From NCBI GenBank assembly GCA_030624785.1, contig JAUXJK010000054.1:1-9220 (forward strand): 9,220 nucleotides of DNA. The letters are read 5' to 3'. Positions 1-6,206 of this stretch are shown here, in pieces; position 1 is the first letter of the stretch, and each line of letters starts with the position of its first letter. The notes under the pieces are model-generated. The model was not told the origin of the DNA and made no database searches. It saw only the letters and a program-made list of their open reading frames with translations. This DNA comes from Actinomycetes bacterium (GTDB lineage: Bacteria > Actinomycetota > Thermoleophilia > Gaiellales > Gaiellaceae). Both the position numbers and the translations under genes were made by a program.

Positions 1-1946
1 CGTGTGTAGGCGCGACCCAGCTCATCGATGGCAACGTCGTCAGGCTCTGCTTCGCTCGGCTCCGTCTCGTTGAGCGCTCCTACTCCCTTCTCAATCTCGA
101 ATGCGCCGTAGCGGCGCATGTAGTCGAGCGGCGTCAGGTTCTCAGCGGCCGCTGCCACTGGAAGCCCCGGCACCGAGTTCTCAAAGATGTAGCCGTAGTA
201 CTCGTCAACTGTGAGGCGCTCACCGGCGTGGTTCGGCGACTCGAAGTACTTGCGGATGCCGCGCTTGCCGTCTGGATCAATGCGCCAGGACAGGTCGATC
301 CAGAACTCGTTCTCTTCCCAGACCTGTCCCGGGTTGACGTCCCGCGTATCCGTGAACTCCTGTCCAAGACGCTCGTATGCCACTCTCCTGACCGGCTGAC
401 GAAACCCGACCCAACGGCCGTCGTACTGCTCGTAGGAATGGATGTCGTGACGCTCCGGTCCATGCCCCATCGGCAGCACGTAGTCGGCCAGAAAGGCTGT
501 CTCGTTCCAGGTCGGTGTGAGCGCGACGTGCAGACCAATCTTGTCTTCGTCACTGAGCGCCTCGATCCACGAGAAGCCGTCGGGGTTCGTCCAGACGGGG
601 TTGTAGACGCGCGTGAAGTAGACATCGAGTTTTCCACGACCCTCTTTGAGGAAATGGGGTAGGAGAAACGAGAGTTCATGGATCGACAGCGGGTACTCGC
701 CCGGCCAGGTGAGATCGTTCCAGGTGTCGGGATGCGGCGGCGAGTAGACGGGCTTCGGAACGAACTTGTTCCAGGCATTCGGAAAGATGCCGCCTTCCGT
801 CGCGACGGCGCCGAGGAGCGCGTTGAGGAAGAAGAGACATCTGGCGACCTGCCAGCCACCGAGATTCCCGGCCGCTGCAGAGCGCCAGTTGTGCGTCGCC
901 AGACGCGACCCAGCACCGGCCACGATGTCGGCAACCTCGGCGATGGTCTCGACGGCGATCCCGGTCTCGTTCGCGGCGAACTCGAATGTGTACTCCGCGT
1001 AGAGCGACGCGAGAATTGCCTCGAACGTCTCGAAGGTTTGAGGCGAATCGGCATGCTCGGCGGCGAGGTATTCCTGCCAGTTCCACCAACGCCTTAGAAA
1101 CTCCCGGTCGTAGCGCCGCTCGCGAATGACGTAGCTGGCGATCGCGAGGAGCAACGCCGCCTCCGACCCGGGCACGGTCGCAAGCCAATGGTCGGCATGA
1201 GTTGCGGTATTGGACAGTCGCGTATCGACCACGATGACTTTCGCGCCACTCTGCTTGCCGTCCATGATGCGCTGCGCGTGCGGGTTGAAATAGTGACCCG
1301 ACTCGAGGTGCGCGCTGATCAGGAAGATGACATCGGCGTTTGCGTAATCGGGACTGGGCCGATCAAGACCCATCCAGTAGTGGTAGCCGGCGCGCGCAGC
1401 GCTCGAACAGATATTGGTGTGCGAGTTGTGTCCGTCAATGCCCCACGCAGCGAGGACACGCTCGGTAAAACCGTCCTCGCCCGGCCGCCCAACGTGGTAC
1501 ATCACTTCGTTGCCACGATCCTCGTCGAGCGCCGTCGCGATACGTCCACCGATGTCGCTGAGAGCCTCGTCCCAACTCACGCGCTCCCATTCGCCCCCAC
1601 CCCGCGTTCCCTTGCGCTTCAAGGGATGCAAGATCCGATCTGGATCGTTGATCTGATTGATCGTGGCCGGGCCCTTCGCGCAGTTCTTGCCACGCGAGCC
1701 CGGGTGCTCCGGGTTGCCTTCGAACTTCCGAACCGCGAGCGTGTCTGGGTCGACGTAGGCGAGTAGGCCACAGGACGACTCACAGTTGAAGCACGTCGTC
1801 GGTATGAGCATCGAGCGGCGCTCAACACGTTCGGGCCAGGAGCGCGAATCGAGCTCGACCCAGTCGTCCCAACGCTCCTTGGGTGGAAATGACGCGAGCC
1901 CGGCTCCGCTCGGTCCCGGGTACTGGGGCTCTTGACTCTTACTCAT
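1..1946 (-). CDS. Molybdopterin oxidoreductase catalytic subunit, SoeA-like (3' end cut by window edge)
   Basis: This is the catalytic subunit of a DMSO-reductase-superfamily enzyme, with a bis-molybdopterin guanine dinucleotide cofactor and one [4Fe-4S] cluster. About 648 codons are visible from ATG 1946, with no stop before base 1. The Fe-S motif is C-x2-C-x3-C-x29-C (C52, C55, C59, C89). The probable Mo ligand is C180 in HTNICSSAARAG, placed like the NapA-type Cys. Further landmarks are RPSPDYANAD, HLESGHYFNPHAQR, TPTWNETAFLADYVLPMGHG and the acidic stretch near the left edge; the C-terminal cofactor-binding domain lies outside the window. The N-terminus has no twin-arginine or Sec signal, so a cytoplasmic position is expected. 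The start overlaps the stop of the Fe-S/NrfD gene as ATGA, suggesting translational coupling. From the missing signal, the partner subunits and the neighbouring persulfide dioxygenase-like gene I infer sulfite oxidation (SoeA type). Other substrates of this subfamily (thiosulfate, polysulfide, tetrathionate, arsenic compounds) are not excluded. Family is sure; substrate is moderate. Confidence 0.93.
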   Translation of the reverse strand, partial: MSKSQEPQYPGPSGAGLASFPPKERWDDWVELDSRSWPERVERRSMLIPTTCFNCESSCGLLAYVDPDTLAVRKFEGNPEHPGSRGKNCAKGPATINQINDPDRILHPLKRKGTRGGGEWERVSWDEALSDIGGRIATALDEDRGNEVMYHVGRPGEDGFTERVLAAWGIDGHNSHTNICSSAARAGYHYWMGLDRPSPDYANADVIFLISAHLESGHYFNPHAQRIMDGKQSGAKVIVVDTRLSNTATHADHWLATVPGSEAALLLAIASYVIRERRYDREFLRRWWNWQEYLAAEHADSPQTFETFEAILASLYAEYTFEFAANETGIAVETIAEVADIVAGAGSRLATHNWRSAAAGNLGGWQVARCLFFLNALLGAVATEGGIFPNAWNKFVPKPVYSPPHPDTWNDLTWPGEYPLSIHELSFLLPHFLKEGRGKLDVYFTRVYNPVWTNPDGFSWIEALSDEDKIGLHVALTPTWNETAFLADYVLPMGHGPERHDIHSYEQYDGRWVGFRQPVRRVAYERLGQEFTDTRDVNPGQVWEENEFWIDLSWRIDPDGKRGIRKYFESPNHAGERLTVDEYYGYIFENSVPGLPVAAAAENLTPLDYMRRYGAFEIEKGVGALNETEPSEAEPDDVAIDELGRAYT

Positions 1947-3484
1947 GCGAGGGGTACGACCTGACCGGCTTGAACGTAGGCATGCTCGTACATGAGCAGA
2001 CCGACCAGCGCGAGCGGGGCAGCAGCGATGCCGATGAGGGGAGCAAACACGCTCACGAGAATCAGAATTGCTGCGGCCCAAAAATATGCCGCGTAGCGAC
2101 CTCGCACGAGTTCCCAGATAGCGAGGTGCGCGTGTGCTGTTGGGTGCGTCAGGGTTGTCTCACCCAGCACGGCCGCGAGATGCGCAAGGCTCGTACCTGC
2201 GAGCAGCCACAGCAGTCCGTCGACGGCTCCATCGGCAACCCATTCGGCGACGAGAACAGATACGGCGGCGCCCACCATCACGGCCTGGACGACCATGTGC
2301 GGCCCGAGCAATGGGCTCTGCCAGAGGTCGCGTGCCTTTGCCTGTGCAAACAGGTATGCGGTATAGGCGGCCGTGGCGACGGCGAGCGGAAGCCCGATGA
2401 CGGCCAGCCACTTCTGGGGTTCGACGGCACCCGCCGCCGAAAAGATCAGGTGCAACGTCAGCACGCCTCCGTAGGCGGCTATTACGACGGCGCCTCTCAC
2501 GAGCCAACTTCTCCATTGGGGTCGCAGGAAGAGGTAGTGGAACCGCTTCGGGTGCTCCAGATCGCCGATCAGTACGGCACCGGTGATGGCGAGAAACGCA
2601 AGAGCGAGCGCTGGTGCTCCCCAACGCCAGAGCGCATTGTCCCAGGCGAGGAAGCCTCCGAGAGCCGCGATGAGCGGCGCAAGATACGCGCCCGCGGCTA
2701 TCGCCTTCGTCCACGTGTAGAGGCTCACGCGCCAGTCCCACGGCATGCGATGGGTGACGTCGTAGGAAAGCAGAGCGGCAGCCGAGGAGTTGTTGCGCCG
2801 CGGATGGCCGGAAGGTGCTTCGCCCGGGCCGGCGGATTGCTCGCTCCACATGAACAACCCACCGTCAGGTCGTCGTGCGGCCAACGGGTCCAGCGTCGCC
2901 TGGTGCGCACCCTTGTAGAACAACTTCGGTTTCGTCTCCTTGTCGGGTCGACGAACGTTCACCGATTCGCGGTTGACGATCTGTGCGACCTTGGACGTTG
3001 GGTCGTTGACATCGCCGACAAGCAGCGCCTCGGTTGGGCATACCACGACGCAAGCCGGCTCCAGGCCCACGTCGATGCGGTGCGCGCAGAAGTTGCACTT
3101 CTCGGCCGAGTGGTCTTCTGGGTTGATGAAGATCGCGTCATAGGGGCACGCGGCCATGCAAGCCTTGCAGCCGATACACGCCGACTTATCGAAGTCGACG
3201 ATGCCGTCGCCCCGCCGAAACATTGCGGACGTCGGACAGGCCGTCACGCAGGGCGCGTCATCACACTGGTTGCATCGTGTCACCTGAAATGCGCGGCGCA
3301 CGCTCGGGAAACGCCCGATGTCGACGCTCTTCACGTACGTGCGAGTTACGGACAGCGGCACGTCGTTTTCAGACTTGCACGCGGTCGTACACGCATGACA
3401 GCCGATGCACTTCGTCTGGTCGACGACCTTGACCCACTTCGAAGTGGGAGCGGAGCCCGCCCTGGCGAGCGAGACAAGGTCCAC
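1943..3484 (-). CDS. Four-cluster ferredoxin fused to NrfD/PsrC-type membrane anchor (SoeBC-like fusion)
   Basis: This 513-residue protein joins the electron-transfer and membrane subunits of a Mo complex. Residues 20-160 are a DmsB/PsrB-type ferredoxin with sixteen Cys for four [4Fe-4S] clusters: C26/29/32/36, C71/74/79/83, C103/106/109/113 and C130/133/145/149. A linker of about 85 residues follows. From about W249 to the end is an NrfD-like domain beginning WDWRVSLYTWTKAIAAG, with roughly eight hydrophobic helices, expected to exchange electrons with quinone. These are usually two separate proteins. No signal peptide precedes the clusters, so they should face the cytoplasm. The start is GTG 3484, the only usual initiation codon between the upstream stop (3526-3524) and the first cluster. 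It has no clear Shine-Dalgarno, so coupling to the upstream gene is likely; the gap is 39 bases, in the same frame. Its stop overlaps the next start as ATGA. It probably carries electrons from the Mo subunit to the quinone pool. Confidence 0.93.
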   Translation of the reverse strand: MDLVSLARAGSAPTSKWVKVVDQTKCIGCHACTTACKSENDVPLSVTRTYVKSVDIGRFPSVRRAFQVTRCNQCDDAPCVTACPTSAMFRRGDGIVDFDKSACIGCKACMAACPYDAIFINPEDHSAEKCNFCAHRIDVGLEPACVVVCPTEALLVGDVNDPTSKVAQIVNRESVNVRRPDKETKPKLFYKGAHQATLDPLAARRPDGGLFMWSEQSAGPGEAPSGHPRRNNSSAAALLSYDVTHRMPWDWRVSLYTWTKAIAAGAYLAPLIAALGGFLAWDNALWRWGAPALALAFLAITGAVLIGDLEHPKRFHYLFLRPQWRSWLVRGAVVIAAYGGVLTLHLIFSAAGAVEPQKWLAVIGLPLAVATAAYTAYLFAQAKARDLWQSPLLGPHMVVQAVMVGAAVSVLVAEWVADGAVDGLLWLLAGTSLAHLAAVLGETTLTHPTAHAHLAIWELVRGRYAAYFWAAAILILVSVFAPLIGIAAAPLALVGLLMYEHAYVQAGQVVPLA

Positions 3485-3523
3485 GTCGTCTGTTGTCGGC
3501 TCGGTTGCGGGAATAGCCGGAAC

Positions 3524-4657
3524 CTACCGCGCGGCGCAGCTGTTGGCGCCCACTTCGAGGCCGCCAACATCTGGCCCACTTTCGGCACCGAGATTCACGG
3601 CAATGATGTTGAGGTAGTTCGCAGGGCGCGGCGGCATCTCCGCGACCGCCTCGGACGCGAACGTTTCACAGTCGAGCTCTAGAAAGTCTGCGACGTCTCG
3701 TTTTACCTCGGAAAGTGTCGGTGCTACCGGCCCATCGCGGCGACCACCGGGATAGTGGCATGGAAGCAGGATCGTTTCGTCGCCGTGCGACAGGATGCGC
3801 TCATGCAGCGTGTTGTAGAGAGTGCGAGCGGCGTCGCCAGCTCCGGCGTCGCCGGCTTCGAGATCGGGACGAGCAACTGAGTCCGCAAACAGGGAATCGC
3901 CGCAGATCATTGCGCGGCCATCGATGAGGACACCCACGTTGTCACTCGTATGCCCTGGCAGCGACAGAACGCGCAGATCGGCGGTGCCGACCTCAAGACG
4001 ATCGCCGTCGCCGAGGGGCCGTACGCGGTCCGCGTACTGCAAGCCTCGTAGGAGGGCTGGCGCCCCAACGTGAAGCTGGGCGCCCTCGCGATCGGCGAGC
4101 GAGCGAGCGCCCGAAAGGTGATCGGCGTGGATGTGGCTGTCCAGCACATGAGTGATCTGCGCTCCGAGAGATCGAGCTGCTGCGACGTAGACCTCGATCG
4201 CCGGGGCCGGGTCGACCACGAGCGCTTCGCCGTCGGCCTCGACCAGGTAGGACAGGCACCCTCGTGCTTCGCGCATGAACTGAATGACGGTCGTGTCTGT
4301 CCCGATATCGACTGGTCGAAGTGCGAGTAGCCGCGACCAGGCGATCATGCCACCGGTGACGCTCGCGCAGGCAAGGCCGTGCTCATTCAGTGCTTCAGCA
4401 GCGCGCAGCGACGCCCGCCCCCTGTTACAGATCAGCCGTACCTTCGTGCCGTTCGAGGCAACCGCTGTGATCGCCTTCATGGCAACGTCCGTCTCTGCAG
4501 TCACGGCGTCGGCAGGGACATTGATGAAGGGCGCCGCATCTGGGTCGATGCTCCAGCTCGCGACCTCACCCGCCGGGCGTACGTCAACGATTGCGATGTC
4601 CTGTCCCCTGATGATCTCAGACTCGAGTTGCTGTGCAGTGATCTCTTCGACTGCCAC
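3524..4657 (-). CDS. Rhodanese-metallo-beta-lactamase fusion, probable persulfide dioxygenase
   Basis: The protein has 377 residues and two domains. Residues 5-115 form a rhodanese domain with active loop C77-NRGRAS, which fits CxxGxxS and keeps the catalytic Cys. Residues 120-340 form an ETHE1/glyoxalase-II-like metallo-beta-lactamase domain: H175-x-H177-x-D179-H180, H236 in PGHTSDN, D254 in CGDSLFADSVARPDL and H301 in LLPCHYPGG. All metal ligands expected for the fold are present, and the RPDL segment resembles the RTDF of ETHE1. ETHE1-type enzymes use one Fe(II) and O2 to oxidise a low-molecular-weight persulfide to sulfite; the rhodanese domain would move sulfane sulfur between thiosulfate, sulfite and thiol. 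It ends with MPPRPANYLNIIAVNLG plus a short tail. The GTG start at 4657 is chosen over an upstream ATG at 4750 because AGGAGG lies five bases before it and the rhodanese domain begins just after. First gene of the operon. Hydrolase activity is the main alternative. Confidence 0.92.
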   Translation of the reverse strand: MAVEEITAQQLESEIIRGQDIAIVDVRPAGEVASWSIDPDAAPFINVPADAVTAETDVAMKAITAVASNGTKVRLICNRGRASLRAAEALNEHGLACASVTGGMIAWSRLLALRPVDIGTDTTVIQFMREARGCLSYLVEADGEALVVDPAPAIEVYVAAARSLGAQITHVLDSHIHADHLSGARSLADREGAQLHVGAPALLRGLQYADRVRPLGDGDRLEVGTADLRVLSLPGHTSDNVGVLIDGRAMICGDSLFADSVARPDLEAGDAGAGDAARTLYNTLHERILSHGDETILLPCHYPGGRRDGPVAPTLSEVKRDVADFLELDCETFASEAVAEMPPRPANYLNIIAVNLGAESGPDVGGLEVGANSCAAR

Positions 4658-4662
4658 GGGCA

Positions 4663-4668
4663 CCTCCT
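4663..4668 (-). promoter_or_regulatory. Shine-Dalgarno AGGAGG of the rhodanese-MBL gene
   Basis: A perfect AGGAGG sits five bases upstream of GTG 4657 and decides the start. It is the only strong ribosome-binding site seen before any gene in the window; the other transcript-heading genes look leaderless. Confidence 0.85.
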
Positions 4669-4699
4669 CTGGCAGTAGCCGCACGCCACACGAGCCGGC

Positions 4700-4714
4700 T
4701 ACAGATTGTCTGTA
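4700..4714. promoter_or_regulatory. Dyad TACAG-N5-CTGTA in the divergent promoter region
   Basis: TACAGATTGTCTGTA is a perfect inverted repeat with 5-bp arms and a 5-base spacer. A further ACAG at 4718-4721 makes a second, overlapping dyad with CTGT at 4710-4713. It covers the predicted transcription start of the minus-strand operon, so it could be an operator or an accessory site for the LysR protein or another factor. It does not fit T-N11-A. Confidence 0.4.
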
Positions 4715-4717
4715 TTG

Positions 4718-4747
4718 ACAGTAGAGGCGACTCGAGCAGTAGGTCAG
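4718..4747 (-). promoter_or_regulatory. Candidate promoter of the sulfur operon
   Basis: On the minus strand CTGACC (4747-4742, four matches to TTGACA) is followed by an 18-base spacer and TACTGT (4723-4718, fits TANNNT). The expected transcription start is near 4711, giving a 5' leader of about 54 bases that carries the AGGAGG. Weak hexamers suggest dependence on an activator, which fits the divergent LysR gene. Prediction by eye only. Confidence 0.4.
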
Positions 4748-4766
4748 CATTTCTTTTTCGATCTGT

Positions 4767-4783
4767 CATAAGATTTCCTTATG
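4767..4783. promoter_or_regulatory. LysR-box-like dyad CATAAG-N5-CTTATG over the lysR start codon
   Basis: CATAAGATTTCCTTATG is a perfect inverted repeat with 6-bp arms and 5 bases between. Its inner bases T4769 and A4781 give the T-N11-A spacing known for LysR-family recognition sites. It includes the candidate -10 and the start codon of the regulator, so binding should repress it. It is centred about 64 bases upstream of the predicted start of the minus-strand operon, close to the -65 position where LysR activators usually bind. Confidence 0.55.
4769..4774 (+). promoter_or_regulatory. -10 element of a leaderless lysR-type transcript
   Basis: TAAGAT lies exactly six bases before ATG 4781, so transcription would start at or next to the A of the start codon. 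No Shine-Dalgarno is present. It lies inside the CATAAG-N5-CTTATG dyad. Confidence 0.5.
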
Positions 4784-5692
4784 CCCGCGTCGCCCGACCA
4801 GCTGATCGCCTTCGCGACCGTTTTCGAGCACGGGGGCATCACCGCTGCCGCCCGCGTCTTGAATGTCTCCCAGCCCGCAATCTCTGGCCGGCTTCGTACG
4901 CTGCAGACGGTGACGGGCAGCGTGCTGTACACGCGCACCGGCTCGACATTCGAGTTGACCCCTGCGGGCGAGGCGTTACTACCGCATGCGCGAAGCCTGG
5001 CGCGATCAATGGCGAGAGCCGAGCGCGCACTCGAAACGCCCACGGCCGGGGAGCTGGCTGCCTCGATCGCGTTTTCAGAGGCAGCCGTTCCCTTTGTCGT
5101 GCCGAGGCTGGCCAATGCAGCGCTCGCTGATCCCTCTATCGATCTGCGTGTCGTCCCCTGCGACGCGTCTTCGGCCGTTGGGGCAGTAATCGCTGGAGAT
5201 GTCGACCTCGCGGTGGCGGTCGCATCCCCGGGGCCGCCCGGCGACGATCTCGAGCGCCGGGCGCTGTTGGTAGACGATGTCATCCTCGTACAGAAGCATG
5301 ACCCGGAGCGCGAACCTGAATCGGTCGTCCCCCTGCGGGCGCTGGCCGATCTCACGATCTTGTGGCAGGCGCCCGGTTCAGGTGTGCGCGCTACGGCGAT
5401 CCAGGCACTCGAGGAGGCGGGCGTTTGGCCGAAGGTCACGGTTGAGCTCGGAAGCACGCTCGGTGTGCTCGCAGCTGTGGCCGCGGGCTACGGCGCCGGC
5501 TTCCTCCCCCGCCGCTACGTCCAACCGTGGATCGCGATGGGCGCCGTGACGGCCTCAACTCTCGACGCCACGGATCTCTATGCACGTTTTGAGCTCATCT
5601 CGCCGCCCAGCAATCATCTGACGCGAGGAGCGCGTGCGTTGTACAACGCGCTGCAGCGGCCGATCGAGCAGACGGCCGAAGCCGGCCTGTAG
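4781..5692 (+). CDS. LysR-type transcriptional regulator
   Basis: This 303-residue DNA-binding regulator has the usual LysR length. The N-terminal winged helix-turn-helix spans residues 6-64: LIAFATVFEHGGITAAARVL, the recognition helix around SQPAISGRLRTL (30-41), then the wing and LTPAGEALL. An effector-binding domain of the periplasmic-binding-protein type fills about 88-295. The ATG at 4781 is the right distance from the first helix; no Shine-Dalgarno precedes it, consistent with a leaderless message. It is transcribed away from the rhodanese-MBL/Mo operon, with 123 bases between the two start codons, the classic arrangement for a LysR regulator of its divergent neighbour. I infer control of the sulfur operon and of itself through the dyad over its own start. 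The effector is unknown; a sulfur metabolite such as sulfite or a persulfide is a guess from context. Only one Cys is evident in the effector domain (about residue 126), so disulfide sensing is not suggested. Confidence 0.93.
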   Translation: MPASPDQLIAFATVFEHGGITAAARVLNVSQPAISGRLRTLQTVTGSVLYTRTGSTFELTPAGEALLPHARSLARSMARAERALETPTAGELAASIAFSEAAVPFVVPRLANAALADPSIDLRVVPCDASSAVGAVIAGDVDLAVAVASPGPPGDDLERRALLVDDVILVQKHDPEREPESVVPLRALADLTILWQAPGSGVRATAIQALEEAGVWPKVTVELGSTLGVLAAVAAGYGAGFLPRRYVQPWIAMGAVTASTLDATDLYARFELISPPSNHLTRGARALYNALQRPIEQTAEAGL

Positions 5693-5725
5693 CTACTTGG
5701 ATAGGAAGCCGACAAGCTGCGAAAA

Positions 5726-5755
5726 GAGGCCCGCTCGGACAGGGACGAGCCTCGT
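5726..5755. repeat. GC-rich overlapping dyads after lysR
   Basis: Several short complementary arms overlap: GAGGC 5726-5730 with GCCTC 5749-5753, GCTCG 5733-5737 with CGAGC 5746-5750, and the tight dyad ACGAGCCTCGT 5745-5755. No T-tract follows. It could be a weak terminator for the regulator or an operator just upstream of the VOC gene's -10. Confidence 0.25.
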
Positions 5756-5761
5756 TAGTCT
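5756..5761 (+). promoter_or_regulatory. -10 element of a leaderless VOC transcript
   Basis: TAGTCT lies six bases before ATG 5768, and there is no Shine-Dalgarno. The same hexamer at the same distance precedes the HerA-like gene. No convincing -35 is visible. Confidence 0.45.
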
Positions 5762-5767
5762 TACGCG

Positions 5768-6139
5768 ATGAAGCTCGGTGCGTTCTCAGTCAGTCTCGCC
5801 GTGAAGGACCTCGCTGTTTCGCGCGATTTTTACACGAAACTGGGCTTCACAGTTACCGGCGGCGACGAGAAGACGTGGGCGATCCTCGTACATGGCTCCA
5901 CGGTGATCGGGCTCTTCGAAGGCATGTTCGAATCGAACATTCTGACCTTCAATCCGGGCTGGCTCGGCCCTGGCGAGAACGACCCAGATTTCTCCGACGT
6001 ACGCGAGCTCAAGCGACAGCTGGAAGCCGCCGGCGTACCGATTGCCGAGGATCAGACGACAGCCACTGAATCTGGCCCAGCCCACCTGAGGCTCGTCGAT
6101 CCAGACGGCAACGACATTCTGATCGACCAGCACGTCTGA
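5768..6139 (+). CDS. VOC-superfamily (glyoxalase/bleomycin-resistance fold) protein
   Basis: The protein has 123 residues, a typical single-module VOC length with two beta-alpha-beta-beta-beta repeats. The first repeat begins FSVSLAVKDLAVSRDFYTKLGF, a standard opening for the fold; the second ends with RLVDPDGNDILIDQHV, the usual DPDGN turn before the last strand. The metal-ligand His often found in the first strand of glyoxalase I and extradiol dioxygenases is not evident, so I cannot assign a reaction. Such stand-alone proteins act as dimers in thiol conjugation, small-molecule binding or resistance, and many are uncharacterised. It starts 75 bases after the LysR gene on the same strand, with its own apparent leaderless promoter, so co-transcription with the regulator is not required. 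A link to the sulfur operon is possible but not shown. Confidence 0.85.
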   Translation: MKLGAFSVSLAVKDLAVSRDFYTKLGFTVTGGDEKTWAILVHGSTVIGLFEGMFESNILTFNPGWLGPGENDPDFSDVRELKRQLEAAGVPIAEDQTTATESGPAHLRLVDPDGNDILIDQHV

Positions 6140-6171
6140 CGATCCGATCTCGGCACGAGCCGGTTAGGCCT

Positions 6172-6200
6172 TTGCGGTTTGGCTCCAGTAGCGCTAGTGT
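6172..6200 (+). promoter_or_regulatory. Promoter of the membrane-protein gene, leaderless
   Basis: TAGTGT (6195-6200) is six bases before ATG 6207. TTGCGG (6172-6177) lies 17 bases further upstream and could be a -35. No Shine-Dalgarno is present. Confidence 0.45.
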
Positions 6201-6206
6201 CGCGCC

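Noticed and set aside
134..1766. Several open frames of 140-310 residues on both strands (for example 134-1054 minus, 228-662 plus, 1188-1766 plus)
   Set aside because: They are other-frame shadows of the molybdopterin oxidoreductase, which reads without a stop from 1946 to the window edge. Their translations are Arg/Ser-rich and without motifs.
1883..3682. 599-residue open frame on the plus strand, the longest in the window
   Set aside because: It lies antisense to the ferredoxin-NrfD gene, whose sixteen ordered cluster Cys and membrane helices are unmistakable. The plus-strand translation is charged, Arg-rich and without recognisable motifs; long antisense frames are common in GC-rich DNA.
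4658..4750. Upstream ATG at 4750 as start of the rhodanese-MBL gene
   Set aside because: The extra 31 residues (MLTYCSSRLYCQYRQ...) look non-coding, cover the predicted promoter and dyad, and have no ribosome-binding site, whereas GTG 4657 has AGGAGG at ideal spacing.
5726..5755. Intrinsic terminator after the LysR gene
   Set aside because: The arms are only about 5 bp, compete with each other and lack a following T-run, so it is listed only as a low-confidence dyad.
6140..6206. Hairpin GAGCC/GGCTC between the VOC and membrane-protein genes
   Set aside because: The 5-bp arms are separated by a loop of about 19 bases with no T-run where a terminator needs it; likely chance in GC-rich sequence.
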